A stretch of DNA of 64,000 bases from Qipengyuania sp. JC766 (GCF_040717445.1 NZ_JBFEFL010000001.1:682001-746000), one strand, 5' to 3'. Positions 15,233 to 26,594 are shown, counted from the first letter of the stretch. Made by a program: numbers and translations. Notes: a model not told the origin generated them from the sequence alone.

Positions 15233-17548
15233 ATGCGGCAGAAGGAACTCAGGATCGCGCTCGTCTGCTACGGCGGCATCAGCCTCGCGGTCTACATGCA
15301 CGGCGTCACCAAGGAACTGTGGAAACTGGCGCGTGCCAGCCGCGCCTTTCTGGCGCACGAGCCGCGGGCCGAAGGGGTCCAAGGCGTCTATCGCGACCTG
15401 CTCGAATGCCTGGAGCAGGACCAGGGCGTGAAGCTGCGCGTCCTGCCCGACATCCTGACCGGCGCCAGTGCCGGCGGCATCAATGCCGTCTTCCTGGCGC
15501 AGGCCGTACATTCCGGCCAGTCGCTCGAACCGCTGACCGATCTCTGGCTGGAGAAGGCCGATATCGACGAGCTGGTCGATCCGGACGCGCGGCCCGTGTG
15601 GCGGTTCGCGAAATTCTGGGCGCAGCCGATCGCGTGGTGGGTCCTCAAGCAGCCGGGCAACATCGTGTCCGAAAGCGTGGCGGAGGAAACCCGCAGCGAA
15701 GTGCGCCGCAAGGTCTCGCAACTTGTCCGCGGGCGCTGGTTCCACCCGCCCTTTTCGGGCGACAATTTCACGCGGCTGCTGTTCGATGCGTTTGCCGCCA
15801 TGGCCAAGGCGCCGGCCGACCAACCCCTGCTGCCGCCCGGCCACCCGCTCGACCTGTTCGTGACTGCGACCGATTTTCGCGGTCATCTGGAAAAGCTTCG
15901 CCTGCACAGCCCGCCCGTCGCCGAAGAAAGCGAGCACCGCATGCCGATCGGTTTCCGATCGCGCACACCCCGCGATCCGGGGACAGGGCTTGCCAACCCC
16001 CTCGAACTCACAATGGCGGCACGCGCGACGGCGAGCTTCCCGGGCGCGTTCCCGCCGCTCCAGCTGCGCGAGATCGATAGGCTCGGGGAACAGACCGACA
16101 CTTCGTGGCCGCAGCGGGCCCGGTTCCTGCGCCGCATCATGCCGGCGCATCTCGACAAGGACATCGCGGAACAGGTTTCGCTGATCGATGGCTCGGTGCT
16201 CGTGAACAAGCCGTTCGACGGCGCGCTCGTCGCCCTGCACGGGCGTCCGGCACAGCGCGAGGTCGATCGCCGGTTCGTCTATATCGATCCGCGTCCCGAC
16301 CGGTTCGGATCGCTAAAGGAGCCGAGCGACCAGCCGATCGGTTTCTTCGGGGCCATCTTTGGATCGCTGTCCACCATTCCGCGCGAACAGCCGATCAGGG
16401 ACAACCTTGCGGTCCTGGAAGAGCAGTCGCGCGAGGCGGAGCAGCTGCGCCGGATGATCAAGGGCCTGCGGCCGCAGGTGGAAGCCACCGTGGAACGGCT
16501 TTTCGGCTACACGCTGTTCTTCGACCGGCCCACGACCAAGCGTCTCAAGGCGTGGCGCAACAAGGCGCAACAGGAAGCCGCCGTCCAGGCGGGCTACGCC
16601 TATCATTCCTATGCGCAGGCGAAGTTCGGCGCCATCGTGCGCAGCCTGGCCGACCTGACCCTGGCAGCAGCGCCCGATCTCGACCTGCCCGATGCAACGC
16701 CGATTGCCGATGCCTTCTTCACCGCGCTGGCGCGTACCGGGCTGGAGGGTCTGGCCGGCGAAAAGGGCGGCGCAAACGACGCCGCGATCGCGTTCTTCCG
16801 CGCGCACGACCTTGGTTTTCGGATACGGCGCCTTCGCCTCCTCAACCGCAGGCTGGCGCGCGACTGGGACGCGGATCCCGAACTTGACGACGAAGCGGTC
16901 GAGGCGGCCCGGGTGGCGATCTACGAGATACTGGAACTTTACCTGGCGCGCGAGGGCATCGCCAATCTCGGTCCCGACTTCGCGGCGCATGCGAGTGAGG
17001 TGCTGCACGACCCGGAACGGGTGCTGGACATGCTGGAAGAGCGGCGCCTGCTGGCCGACATCGACGAGAAGGCCGAGATCATGCTCGCCGAGGCGCTGGA
17101 AGCGATGCCCAAGGACCTGCGCCGCAAGATCCTGCTGACCTATCTCGGCTTCCCGTTTTACGACGTCGCCACCCTGCCGCTGATGCGCAACGAGGGGCTG
17201 ACCGAGTTCGACCCGATCAAGGTGGACCGGATCAGCCCGGACGATGCGCGCAGCATCCGCGAAGGCGGGACCCGGGCGACGCTGAGGGGTATCGAGTTCT
17301 ACAATTTCGGCGCATTCTTCAGCCGCGCCTATCGCGAGAACGATTACCTGTGGGGACGCCTGCACGGCGCGGAACGGATGATCGACCTCGTCTGCTCGAC
17401 GCAGGACGGCGCGGTCGAACAGGACCGGTGCCGGCGGTTCAAGCGGCAGGCCTTCCTCGCCATCCTCGACGAGGAAGAAGACCGGCTGACCGCAGACCCG
17501 CAGCTGCTGGATCGCATCCGCAGGGAAGTGCTCGACAGGCTGGGCTGA
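15233..17548 (+). CDS. Patatin-like phospholipase with DUF3376-type C-terminus
   Basis: Cytoplasmic acyl hydrolase-like protein of 771 residues. The N-terminal patatin domain has the nucleophile motif G77-A-S79-A-G81 (TGASAGGINAV), an oxyanion-type glycine pair in CYGGISLAV, and the dyad aspartate in SLIDGSVLVN near residue 320. The long C-terminal half is largely helical and has the look of DUF3376, which always follows patatin in this family. No signal peptide is present. The ATG at 15233 was chosen because the protein then begins directly at the first strand (ELRIALVCYGG). Substrate and role are not known; phospholipid or storage-lipid hydrolysis is likely. It converges with dnaJ with a 3-bp gap. 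Confidence 0.87.
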   Translation: MRQKELRIALVCYGGISLAVYMHGVTKELWKLARASRAFLAHEPRAEGVQGVYRDLLECLEQDQGVKLRVLPDILTGASAGGINAVFLAQAVHSGQSLEPLTDLWLEKADIDELVDPDARPVWRFAKFWAQPIAWWVLKQPGNIVSESVAEETRSEVRRKVSQLVRGRWFHPPFSGDNFTRLLFDAFAAMAKAPADQPLLPPGHPLDLFVTATDFRGHLEKLRLHSPPVAEESEHRMPIGFRSRTPRDPGTGLANPLELTMAARATASFPGAFPPLQLREIDRLGEQTDTSWPQRARFLRRIMPAHLDKDIAEQVSLIDGSVLVNKPFDGALVALHGRPAQREVDRRFVYIDPRPDRFGSLKEPSDQPIGFFGAIFGSLSTIPREQPIRDNLAVLEEQSREAEQLRRMIKGLRPQVEATVERLFGYTLFFDRPTTKRLKAWRNKAQQEAAVQAGYAYHSYAQAKFGAIVRSLADLTLAAAPDLDLPDATPIADAFFTALARTGLEGLAGEKGGANDAAIAFFRAHDLGFRIRRLRLLNRRLARDWDADPELDDEAVEAARVAIYEILELYLAREGIANLGPDFAAHASEVLHDPERVLDMLEERRLLADIDEKAEIMLAEALEAMPKDLRRKILLTYLGFPFYDVATLPLMRNEGLTEFDPIKVDRISPDDARSIREGGTRATLRGIEFYNFGAFFSRAYRENDYLWGRLHGAERMIDLVCSTQDGAVEQDRCRRFKRQAFLAILDEEEDRLTADPQLLDRIRREVLDRLG

Positions 17549-17551
17549 GGC

Positions 17552-18664
17552 TCAGGCCCCGAAGGCTTCCTTGATGCGTTCGAAGAAGCCGCGGCTTTCG
17601 GGGCATTCGTCGCCGGTTTCGGTCTCGCGGAACCGTTCGAGGATCTCGCGCTGTTCGCGAGAAAGCTTGGTCGGCGTTTCTACCGTGACTTCCACGATCA
17701 GGTCGCCGCGCCCCCTGCCCTGCAGCACCGGCATCCCGCCGCCGCGAACCCGCAGCTGCTTGCCGGACTGGATTCCGGCCGGAATGTCCACCGAATGCGT
17801 GTCGCCGCCAAGGTCCGGGATTTCCACGCAGCCGCCGAGAGCAGCCTTGGTGAAACTGATGGGGACCCTCGTGAGGAGCGTGGTGCCTTCGCGTTCGAAG
17901 ACCGTGTGCCGACGGACGTGGACGAAGATATACAGGTCGCCCGGAGGCGCCCCGCGCGGCCCTGCCTCGCCCTTGCCGGACAGGCGGATGCGGGTGCCGG
18001 TATCGACGCCCGGTGGTATTTCCACGTCGAGCTTCTGCTCGACATCGACGCGGCCTTCGCCGCGGCAGCTGTGGCAGGGCGTCTCGATCACTTCGCCGCG
18101 CCCGTGGCAGTTGGGACAGGGGCGTTCGACCACGAAGAAGCCCTGCTTGGCGCGGACCTTGCCGAAGCCGTTGCACAGCTGGCAGCCGCGCGTCCCGGTA
18201 CCGGGCTCTGCGCCCGAGCCGCTGCATGTGTCGCAGGTCTGGGAAATCTCGACTTCGATCTGGGTCGACTTGCCATGGAAGGCGTCCTCCAGACCGATTT
18301 CCATGTCGTAGCGAAGATCGGCCCCGCGCCTTGCGCGCTGCTGGCCACCGGCCCCGCTAAAGGCGCTGCCGAAGATCGTTTCGAAGATGTCGCCGATATC
18401 GGCGAAGTCCTGCGGACCGCCGCCGCCCATGCCCTGCTGGAAGGCGGCGTGGCCGTACCTGTCGTAGGCGGAGCGCTTCTGCGGGTCCTTCAGGACCTCG
18501 TAGGCGGCGTTCACCGCCTTGAAACGCGCTTCGGCCTCGGCATTGCCGGGGTTGCGATCCGGGTGGTTGGCCATCGCCTGCTTGCGATAGGCGGATTTCA
18601 AGGTCGCGGCGTCGGCATCGCGGGAGACGCCGAGCAGTTCGTAGAGATCGGTCTCGGAAGACAT
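17552..18664 (-). CDS. dnaJ: Chaperone protein DnaJ
   Basis: Hsp40 co-chaperone that delivers substrates to DnaK and stimulates its ATPase. The 370 residues show a J domain with HPD (ANHPDRNPGN), a Gly/Phe region (GMGGGGPQDFADIGD), four CxxCxGxG zinc motifs (CDTCSGSG, CQLCNGFG, CPNCHGRG, CHSCRGEG) and a C-terminal client-binding domain. The start at 18664 gives the canonical N-terminus. It follows dnaK by 75 bp on the same strand, so the heat-shock promoter upstream of dnaK probably also drives it. Confidence 0.97.
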   Translation of the reverse strand: MSSETDLYELLGVSRDADAATLKSAYRKQAMANHPDRNPGNAEAEARFKAVNAAYEVLKDPQKRSAYDRYGHAAFQQGMGGGGPQDFADIGDIFETIFGSAFSGAGGQQRARRGADLRYDMEIGLEDAFHGKSTQIEVEISQTCDTCSGSGAEPGTGTRGCQLCNGFGKVRAKQGFFVVERPCPNCHGRGEVIETPCHSCRGEGRVDVEQKLDVEIPPGVDTGTRIRLSGKGEAGPRGAPPGDLYIFVHVRRHTVFEREGTTLLTRVPISFTKAALGGCVEIPDLGGDTHSVDIPAGIQSGKQLRVRGGGMPVLQGRGRGDLIVEVTVETPTKLSREQREILERFRETETGDECPESRGFFERIKEAFGA

Positions 18665-18739
18665 AGCACTAGGACCCGACAGACCGACCGCCACCGATGC
18701 GCGCTGGCATCGATGGCGATCGTTCCGTCATCGGGCTGG

Positions 18740-20671
<1,932 letters not shown>

Positions 20672-20762
20672 GTATTCCCCGTGTCTTTGCATTGGTTGGA
20701 CACCGCGCGCTTGGCTTCCCTGCGAGAGGCAAAACCGCTCGGCGGCTCGGATTATGCGGGCG

Positions 20763-20790
20763 ATATAGGTGCACTTGTCCTTGGCACAAG
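20763..20790 (-). promoter_or_regulatory. Candidate sigma32 (RpoH) promoter of dnaK
   Basis: Read on the minus strand, CTTG (20790-20787) and CCTATAT (20769-20763) are separated by 17 bp. This matches the alphaproteobacterial RpoH consensus of CTTG, a 17-18 bp spacer and CYTATNT. The start point would be near 20755, giving a leader of about 85 bases before the dnaK ATG. The -35 CTTG sits within a 5-bp inverted repeat (CTTGT-N7-ACAAG). Confidence 0.75.
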
Positions 20791-20842
20791 AGAACCCGTT
20801 GGCTAGTCAGACGCACGGTTCGCCAACGGAGAATTCTCGACC

Positions 20843-21325
20843 ATGACCACGCCGTGGAAACTCGCCCTCGCCCTCGGTCTCGCGGGCATTACCGCCTCCT
20901 GCGGGAGCCCCGAAAGCGAGGAGAAGGAAGCACCCGTTTTCACAAAGGTCCCTGCCGAGACGCAGGTGCAGAACGCGCGGCTGATCCTGCCCGCGGTCTC
21001 CGGCAATCCCGCCGCAGTCTATTTCGACATGACCTATGTCGGCGACGATGTCAGCCTGGACGGCGCCAGCGTCGAGGGGGCGGAGCGGACCGAGTTGCAC
21101 GAACATGCGATGGTGGACGGCATGGCCCGCATGCAGGAAATGGACCCGTTGCCCCTGACCGGCGGGAACGCGTACAATTTCGAACCGGGCGGCAACCACC
21201 TGATGGTGTTCGGCGTCGGCGATGACCTCCAGGCCGGCGGCACGGCCCGCGTGACCCTGACGGCAGGCGACGCGACGGTGGCGCAATTCGACGCGGAAAT
21301 CCGCGGCGCAGGGGAAGCGCGCTGA
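20843..21325 (+). CDS. Copper chaperone PCu(A)C-family lipoprotein
   Basis: Periplasmic copper carrier of 160 residues that helps metallate cytochrome oxidase. It has a lipoprotein-like N-terminus (LALGLAGITASCGSPES), then a cupredoxin-like domain with the family's His/Met pattern: HEHAMVDGMARMQEM, followed about 20 residues later by GNHLMVFG. The PCu(A)C binding motif is H(M)X10MX21HXM, which these residues fit well. It is transcribed divergently from dnaK. The stop overlaps or abuts the next gene, an HExxH protein, suggesting cotranscription. Why it sits between dnaK and an orphan HExxH protein is unclear. Confidence 0.88.
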   Translation: MTTPWKLALALGLAGITASCGSPESEEKEAPVFTKVPAETQVQNARLILPAVSGNPAAVYFDMTYVGDDVSLDGASVEGAERTELHEHAMVDGMARMQEMDPLPLTGGNAYNFEPGGNHLMVFGVGDDLQAGGTARVTLTAGDATVAQFDAEIRGAGEAR

Positions 21326-21393
21326 GCGAACACGGCATCGTCGCAGAAGCGGACGCCGCGCCGCAGGCCTGCCCAGCGGGCGGCGAACGGCAA

Positions 21394-21852
21394 TTGACGG
21401 CCGGTGAAATCGAACTCGCCCGGACGGTGTTCGGCACGGCGATCGATTACGAGCGGGTCCGCATCCGGCGCAGAAAGTGGGCGTTCTTCCAGCCACGCCA
21501 GACCACGATGGCGCCGCGCGGCCACATCCATTTCCATCCGCGCGGGACCGCCTATTGCGACGATTTCGCGCTCGAGACCCGCATCAGGCAGGGCCTCTTC
21601 ATCCACGAAATGGTGCATGTCTGGCAGGTGCAGACGAACGGGCCCTGGTTCCTCATCCTGAACCGGATGCCCTGGGCGCGGTACCACTATTCGCTGAAGC
21701 CCGGATGGCCGCTGGAGCGCTATGGCGTGGAGCAGCAGGCGGACATCGTGAAGCACGCTTTCTGGCTCAGGAACGGCGTCCGGGTCGCCGGCGCGCCCGA
21801 CGTTTCGGCCTATGACCTGCTGGTCAGGTTTCCGGGGGCCGACGGACGCTGA
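21394..21852 (+). CDS. HExxH-motif protein ('vgr related' family of sphingomonads)
   Basis: Protein of about 152 residues with a metalloprotease-like HExxH in LFIHEMVHVWQVQ and a second conserved histidine-rich stretch (GHIHFHPRGTAYC). No signal peptide is obvious. It resembles a sphingomonad family loosely named 'vgr related protein'; I place it by memory of the family and not by any search. The start is uncertain. The TTG at 21394 opens the conserved TAGEIELARTVFGTAIDYER, but a CTG at 21322 has an AGGGGA six bases upstream and overlaps the previous stop as CTGA. Catalytic activity is unproven. Confidence 0.72.
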   Translation: MTAGEIELARTVFGTAIDYERVRIRRRKWAFFQPRQTTMAPRGHIHFHPRGTAYCDDFALETRIRQGLFIHEMVHVWQVQTNGPWFLILNRMPWARYHYSLKPGWPLERYGVEQQADIVKHAFWLRNGVRVAGAPDVSAYDLLVRFPGADGR

Positions 21853-21859
21853 ACGAAGA

Positions 21860-21888
21860 AAGGGGCCGCGAAATCGCGACCCCTTCTT
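21860..21888. terminator. Hairpin between convergent genes
   Basis: AAGGGG and CCCCTT flank an inner CGCG-N4-CGCG, with a single C-A mismatch. The T run is weak (CTTCTT), so this is a terminator-like hairpin of moderate strength. It sits between the HExxH gene and the convergent glycine-zipper lipoprotein gene and could serve both. Confidence 0.5.
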
Positions 21889-21904
21889 GCAGAAGTTGGA
21901 TTGG

Positions 21905-22201
21905 TCAGCGGAAATAGCGACCGTAGCGACGGTCTCCGCGGCAATCGTCATCCAGATACCGCCCGCGGCGATCGTAGAAGCCGTCGCAGCGGTTGTTCTT
22001 GTCCTTGAAGTAACCGGCAATACCGCCGATCGCGGCACCGGCCACGGCGTAGGTCTCGAAGTCCTCGCCCGTAATCGCGGCAGCGGCAGCGCCGGCGGCG
22101 GCACCGAGGCCCGCGCCTTCCAGCGCGTAGTTCTCGGCGCACGCGCTGAGCGACAGGGCGGAGGCGGCAAGTGCCGGGGCGAGCAGGATACGCTTGTTCA
22201 T
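21905..22201 (-). CDS. Glycine-zipper lipoprotein
   Basis: Small predicted outer-membrane-associated lipoprotein of 98 residues. A signal peptide ends in a lipobox LSLSAC. The middle is a glycine/alanine-rich zipper (GAGLGAAAGAAAAAITG and VAGAAIGGIAGYF), and the C-terminus is basic and acidic in turn with two cysteines (NNRCDGFYDRRG, DDCRGD). Such proteins resemble the Rickettsia 17-kDa surface antigen family. AAAGGAGA lies before the ATG. A 127-bp upstream gap separates it from the DUF885 gene. Confidence 0.82.
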   Translation of the reverse strand: MNKRILLAPALAASALSLSACAENYALEGAGLGAAAGAAAAAITGEDFETYAVAGAAIGGIAGYFKDKNNRCDGFYDRRGRYLDDDCRGDRRYGRYFR

Positions 22202-22310
22202 CGATAGTCTCCTTTGTCTGAACCGTTGTCACCCCAACGCAAACCGACTGTCTCGGTTTTGACAGGGTCGTTCAGAAAAGCAGCAAACAGGATGAACCGT
22301 GCTAAGGAGG

Positions 22311-22334
22311 CGATAAGCCGCCAGTGGCTTATCG
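22311..22334 (-). terminator. Hairpin at the end of the DUF885 gene
   Basis: CGATAAGCC and GGCTTATCG form a perfect 9-bp stem with a 6-base loop. One arm contains the TAA stop of the DUF885 gene. No T run follows on the minus strand, so it could be a weak terminator or a 3' end stabilising stem. Confidence 0.45.
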
Positions 22335-24080
22335 GTAGGTCACGCCCTCAAGTCCCTCGCCGCCTGACGCGATGAACCGGTCGATGCGATCTTCCAGCAC
22401 CGGAAGGGGGACCGAGCCAAGCGCCAGTACCACATCGTGGAACTTGCGGATGTCGAACGCGGAACCCAGCGCGTCCTCGGCCTTGTCGCGCACGCGGCGC
22501 ATGGTCAGTTCGCCCAGCTTGTAGGACAGCGCCTGTCCCGGCCAGCTGATATAGCGATCGACTTCGGTTTCGACCTCGTGCTCCGACAGGGCCGTGCGCG
22601 ATGCGAGGTAATCAAGCGCCTTGTCCCGGTCCCAGCCGTAGTGGTGGATGCCCGTATCGATAACCAGCCGCGCCGCGCGCCACATCTCGTAACTCAGCCT
22701 TCCGAACCGCTCGTAGGGCGTGCGGTAGATTCCCATCTCCTCGCCCAGATACTCGACATAGAGGCCCCAGCCTTCGCCGAAACCGGAGAAATAGGTCTGG
22801 CGACGGAAATCGGGCGCCGCCTCGCGCTCCAGCGCGATGGCCGCCTGGAAGCTGTGGCCCGGAATGCACTCGTGCAGCGTCAGGGCCGGAATGTTGTAAA
22901 GCGGCCGCGAGGGCAGGTCGTAGGTGTTCATCTGGCACGCATCGAGCCCGCCGCGCCCCGCGGTGTAGAATGGTGCGATCGCCGGATCGACCGGCCGGAT
23001 GGTGAAGCGGTGCCGCGGCAGGAATCCGAAATAATCGGCGATCACGCCATCGACCCGCTTGGCCGCATAGGCGGAAACGCCCATCAGTTCGTCCGGCGTG
23101 CGCGCCACGAACTGGGGATCGGTGCGCAGGAACCGGACGAACTCCTGCAGCGAGCCTTCGAAGCCGGCTTGCGCTTTCACCTCTTCCATCGCGGCGGTGA
23201 TGCGGGCGACCTCGTCCAGCCCGATCCGGTGTATCTCCTCTGCGGTCAGGTCGAGCGTCGTGTATTGCCGAATCTGCTGCTGGTAATAGGCCGGCCCGTC
23301 CGGCATCCGTTCGGCCGCCAGCGTGGTGCGCGTGCGCGGCAGGTATTCGTCGCGAAAGAAGTCCAGCAATCCGACATAGGCGGGGACAACACTTTCGCGG
23401 ATGGCCGCGCGGCCTTCTTCCTTCAGCCGCTCGGCATCTTCGGCGGAGATGCGGGCCGGCATGTCGGCAAAGGCACCCCAGAAGGCACTGTCCTCCGCAT
23501 TGTCCACCACATAGGATTCGATCGAGGCATCGCGGCCTTCCAGCGTCACGCGCGGCACGCTGAACCCGCGTTCCAGCCCGGTGCGCGCATTGGCGATATG
23601 CTCGTCGAAATAGCGCGGCAGGTCGCGCATCCGGGCGATGTAGCGTTCGTATTCCTCGACGGTCGAAAAGCCGCGCGATGCGGCGAGATAGCTCCAGAAA
23701 TTGCTGTCGCTGTCGAACGGCATTTCCCATTCGCGAAACCGCGCATCGCCGATTTCGGACTCGAGCATTTCGCGCAGGACCGCGGCATCGATGGCGACCG
23801 ACGGCGAAAGGCCGCCGGCGTCGAGCCGGTCGAGTTCTTCAAGGAATGCCTGCGCCTGCTGCGCGCGCGCCTGCTGCGCTTCGCGCGTGACCGACCACAG
23901 GCCGCCGCCCATGGTCGTACCGCCATCCGCGGTCTCGATCCGGCCGGACTGGGCCATGCGATACTCGTGGTACCGCTGCCCCAGTTCCAGAAGGGCCTCG
24001 TCGGCCTCCTGCGCTGCGAGCGATCCGGGACATGCCGCGAAGATCGCGGCGGCGAGAATTGCGGACCGGAGCGCTTTCAC
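22329..24080 (-). CDS. Secreted DUF885 (peptidase-like) protein
   Basis: Exported protein of 583 residues with an N-terminal signal peptide (MKALRSAILAAAIFAACPG, then SLAAQ). DUF885 proteins carry an HExxPGH-like zinc motif, here LHECIPGHSFQ, followed by a downstream glutamate-bearing EGWGLYVEYLGEEMG. This fits a thermolysin-like zinc site, so a peptidase is plausible, but no substrate is established for the family. It sits directly downstream of grpE with a 5-bp gap, so it may be cotranscribed with hrcA-grpE. Confidence 0.88.
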   Translation of the reverse strand: MKALRSAILAAAIFAACPGSLAAQEADEALLELGQRYHEYRMAQSGRIETADGGTTMGGGLWSVTREAQQARAQQAQAFLEELDRLDAGGLSPSVAIDAAVLREMLESEIGDARFREWEMPFDSDSNFWSYLAASRGFSTVEEYERYIARMRDLPRYFDEHIANARTGLERGFSVPRVTLEGRDASIESYVVDNAEDSAFWGAFADMPARISAEDAERLKEEGRAAIRESVVPAYVGLLDFFRDEYLPRTRTTLAAERMPDGPAYYQQQIRQYTTLDLTAEEIHRIGLDEVARITAAMEEVKAQAGFEGSLQEFVRFLRTDPQFVARTPDELMGVSAYAAKRVDGVIADYFGFLPRHRFTIRPVDPAIAPFYTAGRGGLDACQMNTYDLPSRPLYNIPALTLHECIPGHSFQAAIALEREAAPDFRRQTYFSGFGEGWGLYVEYLGEEMGIYRTPYERFGRLSYEMWRAARLVIDTGIHHYGWDRDKALDYLASRTALSEHEVETEVDRYISWPGQALSYKLGELTMRRVRDKAEDALGSAFDIRKFHDVVLALGSVPLPVLEDRIDRFIASGGEGLEGVTYR

Positions 24081-24085
24081 AGGCG

Positions 24086-24670
24086 TCAGTCGGGTTTCTT
24101 CGCCACGCCGACCATGGCCGGGCGCAGCAACCGGTCGCGGATCATGTACCCGCTCTGCATTTCCTGCACGACCGTGCCGGGCTCGTCCTTGTCGGACGGA
24201 ATTTCCATCATCGCCTGGTGCTGGTTGGGGTCGAGCGGCAGGCCCATCGCGGCAATGCGCGTGATGCCGTTCTGGCCGAAGACCTTGTCCAGTTCGCGCT
24301 GCGTGGCCTGGATGCCCTGCACCAGCCCTTTGAACTTGCTGTCCTCGCGCAGGTCTTCGGGGATCGAGTCGATCGCGCGGGCCAGATTGTCCGCCACGCT
24401 CAGTATGTCGCGCGCAAACCCGGTCGCGGCGTAGGCGCGCGCATCGGCGACATCCTTTTCCATGCGGCGCCGCAGGTTCTGCGTTTCCGCCTTGGCATAG
24501 AGCGTTTCCTGCTTCGCCTTTTCCAGGTCCTCGCGCAGCGATGCGATCGCCTCGCCAAGATCGTCGTCTTCCTCCGGGGTGTCATCCTCATCTTGGAGGA
24601 ATTTCTCCGGAACCCCTTCGAGCTCTTTTTCTACGGCGGGATCGTGCGCCGGCTTGTCGTCGTCGGTCAT
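24086..24670 (-). CDS. grpE: Nucleotide exchange factor GrpE
   Basis: Homodimeric exchange factor for DnaK, 194 residues. The N-terminus is acidic and disordered (DDTPEEDDDLGEAIASLRED). A long coiled coil with the conserved YAKAETQNLRRRMEKDV follows, and a C-terminal beta domain includes GLPLDPNQHQAMMEIPSD and VVQEMQSGYMIRDRLLRPAM. The ATG at 24670 lies 14 bp after the hrcA stop. The frame runs far upstream without stops, but that part is antisense to hrcA. Confidence 0.97.
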   Translation of the reverse strand: MTDDDKPAHDPAVEKELEGVPEKFLQDEDDTPEEDDDLGEAIASLREDLEKAKQETLYAKAETQNLRRRMEKDVADARAYAATGFARDILSVADNLARAIDSIPEDLREDSKFKGLVQGIQATQRELDKVFGQNGITRIAAMGLPLDPNQHQAMMEIPSDKDEPGTVVQEMQSGYMIRDRLLRPAMVGVAKKPD

Positions 24671-24684
24671 TGTTTCTTTCGCGA

Positions 24685-25728
24685 TTATCCGATGAGTTTG
24701 CCCAGGGACCGGGCCGTGAAATCCACCATGGGAACGATTCGCGCGTAATTCAACCGCGTGGGGCCTATCACGCCCAGCACGCCGACCACCCGCCCCTCGC
24801 GGTCGCGATAGGGCGAGGCGATGACGGAGGAGCCGCTGAGCGCGAACAGGCGGTTTTCGCTGCCGATGAAGATACGCGTGGCGCTGGCCTCGCGCGCGCT
24901 GTCGAGAAGGTCTGCGACCGACCGCTTGTTCTCCAGGTCGTCGAGCAGCTGGCGCACGCGCTCGAGGTCGCCGATGGCATCGTCGTCCAGCAGCTTGGCC
25001 TGGCCGCGCACGATGAGCACGGGGCGCTTGTCGGCATCCTCGCTCCACATTGCGATGCCGCGTTCGACGAGATCGCGGCTCGCCGCGTCGAGCTGCGTGC
25101 GGTTCGCTGCCAGTTCGCTGCGGATGGCGGAGAGCGCTTCCGAAAGGGTCCGCCCGGTCAGGCGGGACGCGATGTAGTTGCCCGCCTCCTGGAGGTCCGA
25201 GGCCGAATAGGAGCGCGCGAGGTTGAGCACGCGGTTCTCGACCGTGCCGTCCTGCCCGACCAGCACCGCGAGCACCCTCCCCTCGCCGAGGTCCAGCAGG
25301 CTGAACTGCGCCAGCCGCGGATCGCGGGTCGGGACCATGACCATGCCGGCCGCCCCGGACAGGTCGGAGAGCATGGAACTGGTCGCTTCGAGCGCCTGCT
25401 CGATCGGTCCCGCTTCCGAAATGCGCTGGGCGATCGCCTCGCGTTCCTCCGCCGTGGGTTCGGCGACCTGCATCATCGCATCGACGAACAGGCGCAAACC
25501 GCTCTCGGTCGGCATGCGGCCCGCGCTGGTATGGGGCGCGGCGAGCAGGCCCTGCGTTTCCAGGTCGGCCAGCACCGAGCGGATCGAGGCGGGCGAGAGC
25601 TCGACCGTTCCTCCGCTGGCGATGGCCTTGGAGCCGACCGGCTGCCCGCTTTCGAGATAGCCTTCGACCACGAGCTGGAAGATGGCTCGCGCGCGATCCG
25701 ACAGGTCCGATAGAGGGGGCTGCGCCAT
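24685..25728 (-). CDS. hrcA: Heat-inducible transcription repressor HrcA
   Basis: Repressor of groE-type operons through CIRCE elements, 347 residues. The N-terminal winged helix is seen in [20 protein letters not shown] and [18 protein letters not shown], with the family's [20 protein letters not shown]-terminal motifs include [21 protein letters not shown] found no CIRCE element here, so its targets such as groESL are elsewhere. It is divergent from rph across 143 bp and leads into grpE. Confidence 0.96.
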   Translation of the reverse strand: MAQPPLSDLSDRARAIFQLVVEGYLESGQPVGSKAIASGGTVELSPASIRSVLADLETQGLLAAPHTSAGRMPTESGLRLFVDAMMQVAEPTAEEREAIAQRISEAGPIEQALEATSSMLSDLSGAAGMVMVPTRDPRLAQFSLLDLGEGRVLAVLVGQDGTVENRVLNLARSYSASDLQEAGNYIASRLTGRTLSEALSAIRSELAANRTQLDAASRDLVERGIAMWSEDADKRPVLIVRGQAKLLDDDAIGDLERVRQLLDDLENKRSVADLLDSAREASATRIFIGSENRLFALSGSSVIASPYRDREGRVVGVLGVIGPTRLNYARIVPMVDFTARSLGKLIG

Positions 25729-25871
25729 GGGTGTTAGCTAGAATGGCGGTGGCCGTCCTTGCAAGGGGGTCCGCCCTTCCTGCCGCCTTTCTTGCCAAGG
25801 TCCGCTACCGCGTCTGGCGTAGCGCGGGTGAGGCCGCTAGGGCCGTGCCACGAATTCCAACGGAGATCATC

Positions 25872-26585
25872 ATGCGACCATCGGGCCGCGCGCCAGACGA
25901 AATGCGCGCCATCACCATCGAGACCGGCTTCACCAGGCACGCGGAGGGTTCCTGTCTCGTCAGCTTCGGCGATACGCGCGTCCTGTGTACCGCCAGCGTC
26001 GAGAACAACGTGCCGCCCTGGATGCGGAACAAGGGCAAGGGCTGGGTCACGGGCGAGTACTCCATGCTGCCCCGCGCCACCCACACCCGCGGGAGCCGCG
26101 AAGCGGCCAAGGGCCGGCAAAGCGGACGGACGCAGGAAATCCAACGCCTGATCGGCAGGTCGCTGCGCGCGGTCGTGGACATGAAGGCGCTGGGCGAACG
26201 GCAGATCACGCTCGACTGCGACGTCATCCAGGCGGATGGCGGCACGCGGACGGCCGCGATCAGCGGCGCATGGGTCGCGCTGAGACTGGCCGTAAACGGC
26301 CTTCTGGAAGCAAAGGCGATCGACACCGATCCGATCACCGCGCAAGTCGCCGCGATCAGCTGCGGCATCTTCCAGGGCACGCCGGTGCTCGACCTCGATT
26401 ATGACGAGGATTCGAAGGCCGATGCCGATGCGAACTTCGTCCTGATCGAAGGCGGCCATATCGCGGAAGTCCAGGCGACCGCGGAAGGCGCGACCTATGA
26501 CGAGGAAGGGCTTCTGCGCCTGCTGCGCCTCGCGCGCATCGGCTGCGACCGGATCTTCGCCGCGCAGCGCGACGCGGTGAAGTGA
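25872..26585 (+). CDS. rph: Ribonuclease PH
   Basis: Phosphorolytic 3' exonuclease that trims tRNA precursors, 237 residues, the usual length. It has the family start [39 protein letters not shown] and the phosphate-binding [19 protein letters not shown], plus [14 protein letters not shown]. The ATG at 25872 follows a GGAGAT ribosome site; the frame above it is not conserved. It starts the run rph-rdgB-hemW-xer. Confidence 0.97.
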   Translation: MRPSGRAPDEMRAITIETGFTRHAEGSCLVSFGDTRVLCTASVENNVPPWMRNKGKGWVTGEYSMLPRATHTRGSREAAKGRQSGRTQEIQRLIGRSLRAVVDMKALGERQITLDCDVIQADGGTRTAAISGAWVALRLAVNGLLEAKAIDTDPITAQVAAISCGIFQGTPVLDLDYDEDSKADADANFVLIEGGHIAEVQATAEGATYDEEGLLRLLRLARIGCDRIFAAQRDAVK

Positions 26586-26594
26586 GCGCGGCAC

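Noticed and set aside
22437-24434. 665-codon plus-strand frame over the DUF885 and grpE genes
   Set aside because: Antisense to well-supported genes with signal peptide and domain matches; no conserved motif in the frame.
25729-25871. CIRCE element or RpoH promoter upstream of hrcA
   Set aside because: CTTGCAAGG resembles the -35 side only; no CIRCE repeat and no CYTATNT at the right distance could be found.
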